A stretch of 39,429 bases of DNA from Ilumatobacteraceae bacterium (GTDB lineage: Bacteria; Actinomycetota; Acidimicrobiia; Acidimicrobiales; Ilumatobacteraceae): positions 1,956 to 41,384 of the forward strand of contig JAEMQQ010000013.1 in NCBI GenBank assembly GCA_016463775.1, in the 5' to 3' direction. The notes beneath the pieces are model-generated. The model was not told the origin of the DNA, ran no database searches, and was given only the letters and a program-made list of their open reading frames with translations. The position numbers and the translations under genes were made by a program. This document shows positions 33,352-39,429 of the stretch, piece after piece (position 1 is the first letter of the stretch; the number at the start of each line of letters is the position of its first letter).

Positions 33352-33354
33352 CCT
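33349..33354 (+). promoter_or_regulatory. -10 box of tRNA-Asn gene
   Basis: TAGCCT, overlapping the rpoD stop codon, lies 11 nt before the tRNA-Asn 5' end. It matches the tRNA-Val box in sequence and nearly in spacing. Confidence 0.5.
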
Positions 33355-33365
33355 GACAAAGCAAT

Positions 33366-33441
33366 TCCGGGGTAGCTCAGTTGGTAGAGCAACGGACTGT
33401 TAATCCGTTTGTCGTGGGTTCGAGCCCCACCCCCGGAGCCA
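33366..33441 (+). tRNA. tRNA-Asn (anticodon GTT)
   Basis: The cloverleaf has acceptor TCCGGGG/CCCCGGA, D-stem GCTC/GAGC, anticodon stem ACGGA/TCCGT with loop CTGTTAA (GTT), and T-stem GTGGG/CCCAC with the normal loop TTCGAGC. Discriminator G and CCA (33439-33441) are encoded. Confidence 0.95.
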
Positions 33442-33453
33442 CGATTACCACCG

Positions 33454-33526
33454 GGGCCAGTAGCTCAGTGGTCAGAGCAGGGGACTCATAATCCCTTGGT
33501 CGTAGGTTCGATCCCTACCTGGCCCA
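33454..33526 (+). tRNA. tRNA with CAT anticodon (Ile2 or elongator Met)
   Basis: The 73-nt cloverleaf has acceptor GGGCCAG/CTGGCCC, D-stem GCTC/GAGC, anticodon stem GGGGA/TCCCT with loop CTCATAA (CAT), and T-stem GTAGG/CCTAC with loop TTCGATC. Discriminator is A; the 3' CCA is not encoded (ACTT follows). It is not the initiator, which has three G-C pairs closing the anticodon stem in another form. C4-G69 and C5-G68 in the acceptor, plus the GACTCATAATCCCTTGGTCG core, resemble tRNA-Ile2 (lysidine-modified), so it may read ATA rather than ATG. Confidence 0.88.
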
Positions 33527-33541
33527 CTTGTGGCCCTGTTG

Positions 33542-33556
33542 CCCGCTCGCCGCGGG
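33542..33556. terminator. Possible weak hairpin terminator
   Basis: CCCGC, a 5-nt loop TCGCC, and GCGGG form a short GC hairpin between the tRNA pair and the convergent CDGSH-like gene. There is no T-tract on either strand, so its role as a terminator is tentative. Confidence 0.25.
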
Positions 33557-33564
33557 TGCGACGA

Positions 33565-33726
33565 TCAGCTCGACTTTTTGAATTCTTTGACGAGTTCGGA
33601 GGCCTCGGTGAGGCCCTTGGCGGCTAAAGCTTGGGCGATATCGGTTTTCACCGCTTGCACCACCCGGTGCGTGCCGTTGCAATTTTTTTCTGGATCAGTC
33701 GTGTAGCCACATCCGCATGCGCCCAT
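33565..33726 (-). CDS. Tiny CDGSH-like iron-sulfur protein candidate
   Basis: This minus-strand frame encodes 53 residues. The N-terminus (GACGCGYTTDPEKNCNGTH) reads C-x-C-x9-C-N-G-T-H. This resembles the CDGSH (NEET) 2Fe-2S signature C-x-C-x2-(S/T)-x3-P-x-C-D-G-(S/A/T)-H, with one extra residue before the third Cys and Asn for Asp. The rest is a single amphipathic helix region (VVQAVKTDIAQALAAKGLTEASELVKEF) ending Lys-Lys-Ser-Ser. A good Shine-Dalgarno (AGAGG, 8 nt before the ATG) and a -10-like TAAGGT further upstream support expression. It is divergent from the BMP lipoprotein gene. Function unknown; simple zinc binding is the alternative. Confidence 0.7.
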   Translation of the reverse strand: MGACGCGYTTDPEKNCNGTHRVVQAVKTDIAQALAAKGLTEASELVKEFKKSS

Positions 33727-33783
33727 GGTGGTACCTCTTTCGTTTGATGTTGAATGAATACCTTATCGGTGGCCATTGGTGTC

Positions 33784-33789
33784 TACTAT
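33784..33789 (+). promoter_or_regulatory. -10 box of BMP transporter operon
   Basis: TACTAT, close to the consensus, would start a transcript near 33796 with a leader of about 50 nt before the ATG at 33848. The leader holds a perfect inverted repeat and a Shine-Dalgarno. No clear -35 is visible. Confidence 0.4.
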
Positions 33790-33810
33790 GCTCGGTCTCA
33801 ACTACAAACG

Positions 33811-33830
33811 CGTGCAACACCCGTTGCACG
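33811..33830 (+). promoter_or_regulatory. Perfect 8-bp inverted repeat in BMP gene leader
   Basis: CGTGCAAC (33811-33818) and GTTGCACG (33823-33830) are exact reverse complements around the 4-nt spacer ACCC. The repeat lies one base before the purine-rich Shine-Dalgarno GAGAGGGAG. As DNA it looks like an operator for a LacI- or GntR-type repressor; as RNA it forms a stable hairpin that could influence ribosome loading or mRNA stability. Confidence 0.55.
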
Positions 33831-33847
33831 AGAGGGAGAAATACACA

Positions 33848-34915
33848 ATGAGGAAGCACAAAGGACTTAAGTCCGCTGCGCTAGCCATTGCCGCATTCGC
33901 GCTGATCGCCAGCGCCTGTGGCAGTGACGAGGCAACGGAGGAAGTCGCAGAGGAAGAAGTCACAGAAGAGACGACAGCGCCACTGCCTGGCGCCGGCACT
34001 CTCGCCTGCATGGTCACCGACACCGGTGGTGTTGATGACAAGGGCTTCAACCAAATTTCCTACGCCGGCATGCTGCAGGCTGAATCCGAGCTCGGTGTCA
34101 CCATCGACTTGCTCGAGTCAGCAAGCGATGCCGACTACGCACCGAACCTTCAGTCGTTCGCCGACAAGGGTTGCAACATCACCGTCACGGTGGGTTTCCT
34201 CTTGGGAGACGCAACGAAGGCAGCCGCCGAGGCCAACGCTGGTCTTAGCTACGCCATCGTTGACTATGCGTACGATCCAGCAATCGCCAACGCTCGCGGT
34301 CTCGTGTTCGCCACAGACCAGCCATCATTCATGGCTGGTTACTTGTCGGCTGCAATGAGCAAGACCGGTATCGTCGGCACGTACGGCGGTATCAACATTC
34401 CGCCAGTGACCATCTTCATGGAAGGCTTCCGCAAGGGCGTTGAGTATTACAACACCCAAAAGGGTGCAACCGTGAAGTTGCTCGGTTGGGACGGCAAAGA
34501 CGGCACATTCGCCGGAAACTTTGACAGCCTTGACGATGGCAAGAACATTGCCAAGAGTCAGGCCGACGAAGGCGCCGACATCATCTTCCCAGTTGCCGGC
34601 CCAGTGGGTCTTGGCTCAGCGCAGTACGCGTTGGAGTCGGGTGGCAAGGTCAGGATCATCGGTGTTGACGTTGACATGAGCGTGTCGAACCCTGACGCAG
34701 CCGCGGTGTACATCGCCTCGGTGCTGAAGAAAATCGATGCAGCCGTGTTCGCAGCGATCAAAGATGTCGTTGAAGGAAGTGGTGTCACTGACAACTACGT
34801 GGGCACGCTTGCCAACGGTGGTGTCGGTGTGGCATTCACTGACGTTCCCGACGATCTGAAGGCCGAAGTTGAGGCCATCGGAGCAGGTATCGCAGACGGA
34901 TCAATCAAGATCTAA
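33848..34915 (+). CDS. BMP family (PnrA-like) substrate-binding lipoprotein
   Basis: This is the solute-binding protein of a BMP-type ABC importer, whose characterised relatives bind purine nucleosides (PnrA, NupN). The signal peptide ends in the lipobox IASAC, with Cys24 lipidated, followed by a Glu/Thr-rich linker (about 28-43). The fold begins LACMVTDTGGVDDKGFNQISYAGML, the diagnostic BMP motif (GGxxDxxFN). It continues with VGFLLGDATKAAAEAN, VFATDQPSFMAGYLSA and DIIFPVAGPVGLGSAQ. An upstream ATG at 33776 gives an unlikely N-terminus; ATG 33848 has a Shine-Dalgarno (GAGAGGGAG) and yields 355 residues. The ATPase and permeases follow after a strong terminator. Confidence 0.9.
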   Translation: MRKHKGLKSAALAIAAFALIASACGSDEATEEVAEEEVTEETTAPLPGAGTLACMVTDTGGVDDKGFNQISYAGMLQAESELGVTIDLLESASDADYAPNLQSFADKGCNITVTVGFLLGDATKAAAEANAGLSYAIVDYAYDPAIANARGLVFATDQPSFMAGYLSAAMSKTGIVGTYGGINIPPVTIFMEGFRKGVEYYNTQKGATVKLLGWDGKDGTFAGNFDSLDDGKNIAKSQADEGADIIFPVAGPVGLGSAQYALESGGKVRIIGVDVDMSVSNPDAAAVYIASVLKKIDAAVFAAIKDVVEGSGVTDNYVGTLANGGVGVAFTDVPDDLKAEVEAIGAGIADGSIKI

Positions 34916-34916
34916 G

Positions 34917-34932
34917 AGCGCTTCATTGCGCT
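34917..34932 (+). repeat. Short AGCGC/GCGCT hairpin after BMP gene
   Basis: AGCGC, a 6-nt spacer TTCATT, and GCGCT form a hairpin starting one base after the stop codon. It resembles the duplicated hairpin at 15596-15640 and precedes the strong terminator. Confidence 0.4.
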
Positions 34933-34939
34933 GAACGTG

Positions 34940-34978
34940 CGGGGCGGGTCGCGAAAGCGGCCCGCCCCGTTTCGTTGT
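34940..34978 (+). terminator. Strong rho-independent terminator inside BMP operon
   Basis: A 13-bp stem (34940-34952 with 34957-34969, one T-G pair) closes a GAAA tetraloop, and is followed by TTTCGTTGT. The GC-rich stem (GGGGCGGG/CCCGCCCC) makes this the clearest terminator in the window. It separates the binding-protein gene from the ATPase gene, so it likely keeps the binding protein more abundant than the membrane components. Confidence 0.85.
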
Positions 34979-35013
34979 ATTACTGTTCTTGGACATAAGG
35001 GGTGATGCACGAA

Positions 35014-36534
35014 ATGAAATTTGAATTGCGGGGCATCACCAAACGATTCCCTGGTGTTGTCGCCAACGACAACGTGAACTTGTCGGTGGAAACTGGTGAA
35101 GTCTTGGCCCTAATCGGTGAAAATGGTGCTGGCAAAAGCACCCTCATGAACGTGCTCTACGGGCTGTACCGGGCCGACGAGGGTGAATTACTGATCGACG
35201 ACCAGGCGACCCAGTTTTCTTCACCAGCTGATGCAATTGCGGCTGGTATCGGAATGGTGCACCAACACTTCATGCTGGTGCCGGTGATGACGGTTGCGGA
35301 AAACGTAGTACTCGGTGTCGAGCCGACGGGTCGATTCGGGTCGTTGGATATTGACGAGGCGCGGCGCATGGTGCGCGAGGTGTCCGACAGGTACCACCTC
35401 GAATTAGACCCGGATGCGATCATCGAAGACCTATCCGTGGGTGTGCGGCAACGTGTGGAGATCGTGAAAGTGCTCATGCGCGACGCAAAAATCGTGGTGT
35501 TCGACGAGCCGACAGCAGTGTTGACACCAAGTGAGATTTTGGAATTTTTCGGGATAGTTCGGTCGTTGGTGGCTGCCGGTCGGGGTGTCATCTTCATCAC
35601 ACACAAATTGAAGGAGGCACTAGAGATAGCCGACCGCATCAATGTCTTGCGCCGCGGCAAGGTGGTTGGTGAGGCATTGCCGAAGAACACCAGCGAAGCA
35701 GCGATCGCAGAAATGATGGTTGGTCGGCCCGTGCTGTTGGTGGTCGACAAAGCGCCGGCAACACCGCGTGAAGCAATGCTCACGCTGGCCGAGGTTTCCG
35801 TCGTCGATCCCGATGGCCGCACCGTGGTGGACGGTGCATCGTTTGAGGTGCGGGTTGGCGAAATCGTCTGCGTTGCTGGTGTGCAGGGCAACGGCCAGAC
35901 CGAATTGGTCGAAGCCATTGCTGGTTTGCGCCGAGTTGCTAGCGGATCAATCTCACTCGGTGGAAAGAACATCACGGGTGACTCACCGCGTGAGCGGCAT
36001 GCCGCAGGGATGGCGCATATTCCCGAAGATCGCCAGCGTCAGGGGCTGGTAACCGAACTGTCGATAACCGAAAATCTTGTCCTGACTCGCTATCACGACG
36101 CCGAATTTTCGCAGGGCATCCGCATGAAGTGGGGTGCCGCCGCCGCCAAGTCGCAGGAACTCGTCACGGCCTATGACATTCGTACGACCGACCCGTCACA
36201 ACTGGCGTCGACATTGTCGGGGGGAAACCAGCAGAAAGTGATCGTTGCACGCGAGTTGAGTCGCGACATACGCGTCGTGGTTGCCGCCCAGCCAACCCGT
36301 GGTATCGACGTCGGGTCAATCGAATATGTGCATGCCCAGATCGTCAAAGAACGCGACGCTGGTCGGGCGGTGCTGGTGGTGAGCACCGAACTTGATGAGG
36401 TGATGTCGCTGGCCGACCGTGTGCTGGTGATGTACCGCGGCAAAATCGTGGCGGACGTCGATCCGAAAAAGGTGAGCCACATGGACATTGGTCTGTACAT
36501 GGCTGGGTCTCGTCCGACGGCGGCTGTCGCGTGA
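35014..36534 (+). CDS. Nucleoside/simple-sugar ABC transporter, double ATPase
   Basis: This protein carries two fused nucleotide-binding domains, as in RbsA/NupO-type ATPases of BMP importers. Domain 1 has Walker A LIGENGAGKSTLMN, signature LSVGVRQRVEIVKVL and Walker B VVFDEPTAVLTP. Domain 2 has a degenerate Walker A (VAGVQGNGQTELVEAI), signature LSGGNQQKVIVAREL and VVVAAQPTRGID, where the catalytic Glu is Gln, a normal asymmetry of this family. The open frame begins at GTG 35002, but the Shine-Dalgarno AAGGGG (34997-35002) fits ATG 35014 better (506 residues). The permease gene overlaps its stop by 4 bp. Confidence 0.9.
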   Translation: MKFELRGITKRFPGVVANDNVNLSVETGEVLALIGENGAGKSTLMNVLYGLYRADEGELLIDDQATQFSSPADAIAAGIGMVHQHFMLVPVMTVAENVVLGVEPTGRFGSLDIDEARRMVREVSDRYHLELDPDAIIEDLSVGVRQRVEIVKVLMRDAKIVVFDEPTAVLTPSEILEFFGIVRSLVAAGRGVIFITHKLKEALEIADRINVLRRGKVVGEALPKNTSEAAIAEMMVGRPVLLVVDKAPATPREAMLTLAEVSVVDPDGRTVVDGASFEVRVGEIVCVAGVQGNGQTELVEAIAGLRRVASGSISLGGKNITGDSPRERHAAGMAHIPEDRQRQGLVTELSITENLVLTRYHDAEFSQGIRMKWGAAAAKSQELVTAYDIRTTDPSQLASTLSGGNQQKVIVARELSRDIRVVVAAQPTRGIDVGSIEYVHAQIVKERDAGRAVLVVSTELDEVMSLADRVLVMYRGKIVADVDPKKVSHMDIGLYMAGSRPTAAVA

Positions 36535-37655
36535 GTGAAACACTGAAGTCGCTGCGCTTCACACTGCTTGCCGTCGTTGCTGCATTGTTCGTGAGTGCCT
36601 TCATCATCGTGATCACCGACATCGAGGCGCTCGGGGACGGAAATCTCGGCAAGGCATTCGCCACTGTCGGCAGGGCATATTGGGGTCTGTTCAAGGGTTC
36701 ATTCGGGTCGTTGCGGGCGATTTCGAACACGATCACGGGTGCCACGCCGCTGTTGCTGGCGGGTCTGGCCGTGTCGGCGGCCTTCAAGGCCGGCTTATTT
36801 AACATCGGTGCCACCGGTCAGATGTTGGCGGGTGCTGTCACCGGTTTGTTCGTTGGTTTTGCATTTCAATTGCCACCGATCATCCACGTACCCTTTGCGC
36901 TTCTGGCGTCGGCTGCTGGTGGTGCTGCATTCGGGGCGATTCCTGGTGTGTTGAAAGCGCGAACTGGGGCGCATGAGGTGATTACCACCATCATGTTGAA
37001 CGGCATCGCCTCGTTCACCGTGTTGTGGCTGCTCAAGACGGAGTTGTTCAAACGTGAGGGTCGTGATGATGCGATTTCGAAATTCGTCGAAGATTCGGCA
37101 AAGTTGCCCAAGCTCTTTGGTTTCATGGGCAACCGCATCGACCTGCTTGCCCATAGTGGGTTCATCGTTGCGCTGCTTGCCACGTTGGCGTTCTGGTGGC
37201 TGTTGCGCAAGACAACCCTTGGTTTTGAAATGCAGGCAACTGGGTTCAACCAAGAAGCAGCGCGTTACGCCGGCATGCGCACAAAGTCGTTGATGGTGAC
37301 ATCAATGGCGATTGCGGGGGCATTCGCGGGGTTGGCGGGTGGCTCAGAGGTGCTCGGTCTGTACGGCTACGCCAGTGCAACCGTGGCTGGTGACATCGGT
37401 TTTGATGCGATTGCAGTCGCGTTGTTGGGTCGGTCGACACCGATCGGAACGCTCGTGTCGGCGTTGTTGTTCGGTGCGCTGCAGGCAGGCGGTCGCCAGA
37501 TGCAGGTTGATACCGATGTGCCGATAGATCTCATCATCGTGCTGCGCGCGCTCATCGTCATGTTCATTGCCGCTCCGCTGCTCGTTAAAGCCATGTTTCG
37601 TATACGAGGCGAAGCCACATCATTCGGCCAAACGTTCCGGGGCTGGGGCGGATGA
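36531..37655 (+). CDS. ABC transporter permease (BMP/NupP-type)
   Basis: The first of two permease subunits (374 residues) has about ten hydrophobic segments. The family core reads LLLAGLAVSAAFKAGLFNIGATGQMLAGAV and later GAIPGVLKARTGAHEVITTIMLNGIASF, the cytoplasmic loop that contacts the ATPase. GFNQEAARYAGM and GDIGFDAIAVALLGRSTPIGTLVSALLFGAL are also typical of BPD_transp_2 permeases. It begins with GTG overlapping the ATPase stop (GTGA) and ends overlapping the next ATG (ATGA), so the three genes are translationally coupled. The likely cargo is a purine nucleoside or simple sugar. Confidence 0.9.
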   Translation: MSETLKSLRFTLLAVVAALFVSAFIIVITDIEALGDGNLGKAFATVGRAYWGLFKGSFGSLRAISNTITGATPLLLAGLAVSAAFKAGLFNIGATGQMLAGAVTGLFVGFAFQLPPIIHVPFALLASAAGGAAFGAIPGVLKARTGAHEVITTIMLNGIASFTVLWLLKTELFKREGRDDAISKFVEDSAKLPKLFGFMGNRIDLLAHSGFIVALLATLAFWWLLRKTTLGFEMQATGFNQEAARYAGMRTKSLMVTSMAIAGAFAGLAGGSEVLGLYGYASATVAGDIGFDAIAVALLGRSTPIGTLVSALLFGALQAGGRQMQVDTDVPIDLIIVLRALIVMFIAAPLLVKAMFRIRGEATSFGQTFRGWGG

Positions 37656-38893
37656 GTACATCAGCAGCGCCAGGCCTCGTTGTTTCGGCAGAGCAGCGCA
37701 AACGTGCCCGCAGTCTGGGCATCGCCTATTTGGTGCTAGCGGTCGTGTGCTTTACCATTTTCACCCGTCGCACAGGTGACGCCGGCTTCAGGATCTCTGA
37801 ATCAAGCCAGTTCACACTGCCAGCCCAAGGGTTCGGTTGGGCATTAGGCATCGTGCTTATCGCCATTGCCGCAGGGCAGTTGCTGCGTGGTTTCGGGAAA
37901 CTGTCGAACGTGGTGTTGGCGTTGGCCACCGCTGCATTCTTCATGAGTTTCATGGCGTGGGCAGCAGCGGGTGACTCGTTCAGTTTCGTGGGCATGTTGC
38001 AGGACACGGTGAGCCGCAGTGTGCCCATCACGCTCGGGGCCGTAGCTGGAATCCTGAGTGAACGCAGCGGCGTCATCAATATCTCCATTGAGGGCATGCT
38101 CCTCGCGTCGGCGTGCACGAGCGCCATTGGAGCTTCGCTGACCAACTTGTGGCTTGGAACCTTGGTTGGCATCCTGACCGGGGTCGCACTCGCGGCGATC
38201 TTGGCGGTGATGTCGATTCGCTACAAGGTTGATCAGGTCATCGTGGGATTCGCCATCAACTTCTTTGCCCTCGGGGTCACGTCGTTCATCAGTTTCCGTG
38301 TGCTCGTGCCGAACCGCGACACGATGAACAACCTGCTGCCTGTCATGCCGATACGTATTCCGCTGTTTGCAGATATTCCGTTTTTCGGTCAAATCTTGTT
38401 CGATCAAACGATTTTCGTCTACTTTTCGTTTGCGACGGTGGCCTTGGCGACCTGGGGTCTTTATCGCACCAAGTGGGGTTTGCGAACACGGGCCATCGGT
38501 GAGTATCCACGGGCGGCGGGCACACTCGGGGTTGATGTCAACAAACTGCGCTACCGAAACCTGCTGCTCGCTGGCGCAGTCGCCGGCATCGGGGGTGCCT
38601 GGTGGCCGATCGGCATTGTCGGACGTTTCGACCAGAACATAACGAATGGTCGCGGGTTCATTGCGCTTGCTGCGGTGATCTTTGGTCGCTGGCATCCGGT
38701 TGGCGCACTGTGTGGTGCCCTCGTGTTCGCCCTTGCAGAGGCGGTTCGTCTCAAAATCGGCAACTTTGACACTGGCATTCCAAGCGAATTCCTCATCATG
38801 GCGCCATATCTGGTGACCCTCGTCGTGGTGGCGGGTTTCATCGGGGCGAGCCGTGCGCCGAAGGCTGCCGGCCAGCCCTACGAAGATCAATAG
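37652..38893 (+). CDS. ABC transporter permease (BMP/NupQ-type)
   Basis: The second permease (413 residues) is also of the BPD_transp_2 family, showing RSVPITLGAVAGILSERSGVINISIEGMLL, RYKVDQVIVGFAINFFALGVTSF and TRAIGEYPRAAGTLGVDVNKLRYRNLLLAGAVAGIGGAW. The C-terminal half has FIALAAVIFGRWHPVGALCGALVFALAEAV. The N-terminal 130 residues add about three extra hydrophobic segments before the core. It overlaps the preceding permease by 4 bp (ATGA) and completes the importer. The downstream SDR gene begins 12 bp later and may be co-transcribed. Confidence 0.9.
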   Translation: MSTSAAPGLVVSAEQRKRARSLGIAYLVLAVVCFTIFTRRTGDAGFRISESSQFTLPAQGFGWALGIVLIAIAAGQLLRGFGKLSNVVLALATAAFFMSFMAWAAAGDSFSFVGMLQDTVSRSVPITLGAVAGILSERSGVINISIEGMLLASACTSAIGASLTNLWLGTLVGILTGVALAAILAVMSIRYKVDQVIVGFAINFFALGVTSFISFRVLVPNRDTMNNLLPVMPIRIPLFADIPFFGQILFDQTIFVYFSFATVALATWGLYRTKWGLRTRAIGEYPRAAGTLGVDVNKLRYRNLLLAGAVAGIGGAWWPIGIVGRFDQNITNGRGFIALAAVIFGRWHPVGALCGALVFALAEAVRLKIGNFDTGIPSEFLIMAPYLVTLVVVAGFIGASRAPKAAGQPYEDQ

Positions 38894-38905
38894 AACGAGG
38901 CAACG

Positions 38906-39429
38906 ATGAGCAGCACAAAGATGAGCACACCACATTTTGCATTTTGTGACAAACGAGTCGTGGTCACTGGTGCTGCGTCGGGCATCGGTCGACGTGTGGC
39001 CGAGCTGTTGCTTGAGGCTGGTGCAAAAGTCATTGCGCTAGATCGCAACGCCGTTGATCTGGCGGTCGATCAAGTTGTGTCCGTCGATTTCACTGATCCT
39101 GTATCAATCGAGGCTGCCGCCAAGGCGATCGTCGGCGAAGTAGACGTGTTGTTGAACATTGCCGGCGTGCCAGGCACCGTGGCGGCTGCAACCACGATGC
39201 GCGTCAACGTGTTGGGGTTGCGAATGCTCACCGAACTGCTGGTGCCGCGCATCAATCGCGGCGGGGCCATCACCAACGTGGCGTCGATTGCTGGTGCCCA
39301 ATGGCAGGCGCATCTCGACGAGGTGCAGCGACTGCTCGCCACACCCGACTACGACACGGGTGTGGCCTGGGTGCGCGACCACCCGATGGATGGCAAGCGG
39401 GCCTACGACTTTTCCAAGGAGTGTGTCGT
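38906..39429 (+). CDS. SDR oxidoreductase, partial (coniferyl-alcohol/3-alpha-HSD type)
   Basis: The frame is open to the window edge, so the 3' end is missing. The NAD(P)-binding motif is VVVTGAASGIGRRVAELLLEAG. NIAGVPGT and RVNVLGLRMLTELLVPRI follow, then the catalytic Ser region ITNVASIAGAQWQ and the YxxxK pair in KRAYDFSKECV near the edge. The pattern, including DRNAVDLAVDQVVSVDFTDP, resembles the SDR subgroup annotated as coniferyl-alcohol or 3-alpha-hydroxysteroid dehydrogenase. The substrate is unproven. ATG 38906 has a Shine-Dalgarno-like ACGAGG 5 nt upstream; ATG 38921 is an alternative. It may be the last gene of the ABC operon. Confidence 0.82.
   Translation, partial: MSSTKMSTPHFAFCDKRVVVTGAASGIGRRVAELLLEAGAKVIALDRNAVDLAVDQVVSVDFTDPVSIEAAAKAIVGEVDVLLNIAGVPGTVAAATTMRVNVLGLRMLTELLVPRINRGGAITNVASIAGAQWQAHLDEVQRLLATPDYDTGVAWVRDHPMDGKRAYDFSKECV

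Noticed and set aside
37844-38935. 363-codon minus-strand open frame opposite the second BMP permease
   Set aside because: His/Arg/Asp-rich composition, no motif, and fully antisense to a recognised permease.

Overview
The window reads as a contiguous piece of a chromosome from a high-GC (about 60% by eye) actinobacterium, most plausibly of the class Acidimicrobiia. The evidence is a mycothiol synthase (mycothiol is an actinobacterial thiol), a DUF3499 protein, an F420-type LLM oxidoreductase, an actinobacterial-style his-trp cluster, many GTG starts, and many genes with a TANNNT box 6-10 nt before the start codon and no Shine-Dalgarno, the signature of leaderless mRNAs. The class assignment is inference. 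Coding density is very high. No stretch over 300 bases lacks a gene, and I saw no insertion sequence, prophage or CRISPR array.

Layout. 1-4.6 kb: a two-LysM lipoprotein, then divergent ddl and murF (making D-Ala-D-Ala and adding it to the peptidoglycan precursor), an MFS exporter, and a tiny zinc-ribbon gene. 4.6-6.8 kb: an LLM flavin/F420 oxidoreductase and alanine dehydrogenase on the minus strand. 6.8-13.7 kb: a polyamine block with gamma-aminobutyraldehyde dehydrogenase, potA, potD, a fused potB-potC permease and a D-2-hydroxyacid dehydrogenase. 13.7-20.3 kb: a membrane J-domain protein, tRNA-Val, DUF3499, an SRPBCC protein, rlmN and an M3 peptidase (translationally coupled), mycothiol synthase, endonuclease III and a small helical protein. 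20.3-26.8 kb: hisC-hisB-hisH-hisA-hisF, a GroES-like gene, trpE and ygfZ, packed with overlaps. 26.9-33.5 kb: pyruvate phosphate dikinase, a TerC membrane protein, then dnaG-rpoD and two tRNAs. 33.6-38.9 kb: a very small CDGSH-like gene on the minus strand, then a BMP-type nucleoside/sugar ABC transporter (binding lipoprotein, double ATPase, two permeases). 38.9 kb to the end: a partial SDR dehydrogenase.

Most genes are ordinary core and metabolic genes. The points that stand out are: a 53-residue CDGSH-like protein; a recurrent TAGCCT/TANNNT -10 box at leaderless starts; a pyruvate phosphate dikinase with Val where the regulatory Thr normally sits; a fused PotB-PotC permease with an extra internal segment; a His-rich insertion in mycothiol synthase; a GroES-like gene between hisF and trpE where hisI often lies; and a perfect inverted repeat plus a very strong intra-operon terminator around the BMP lipoprotein gene. 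I found no clearly new multi-gene defence or mobile system here.
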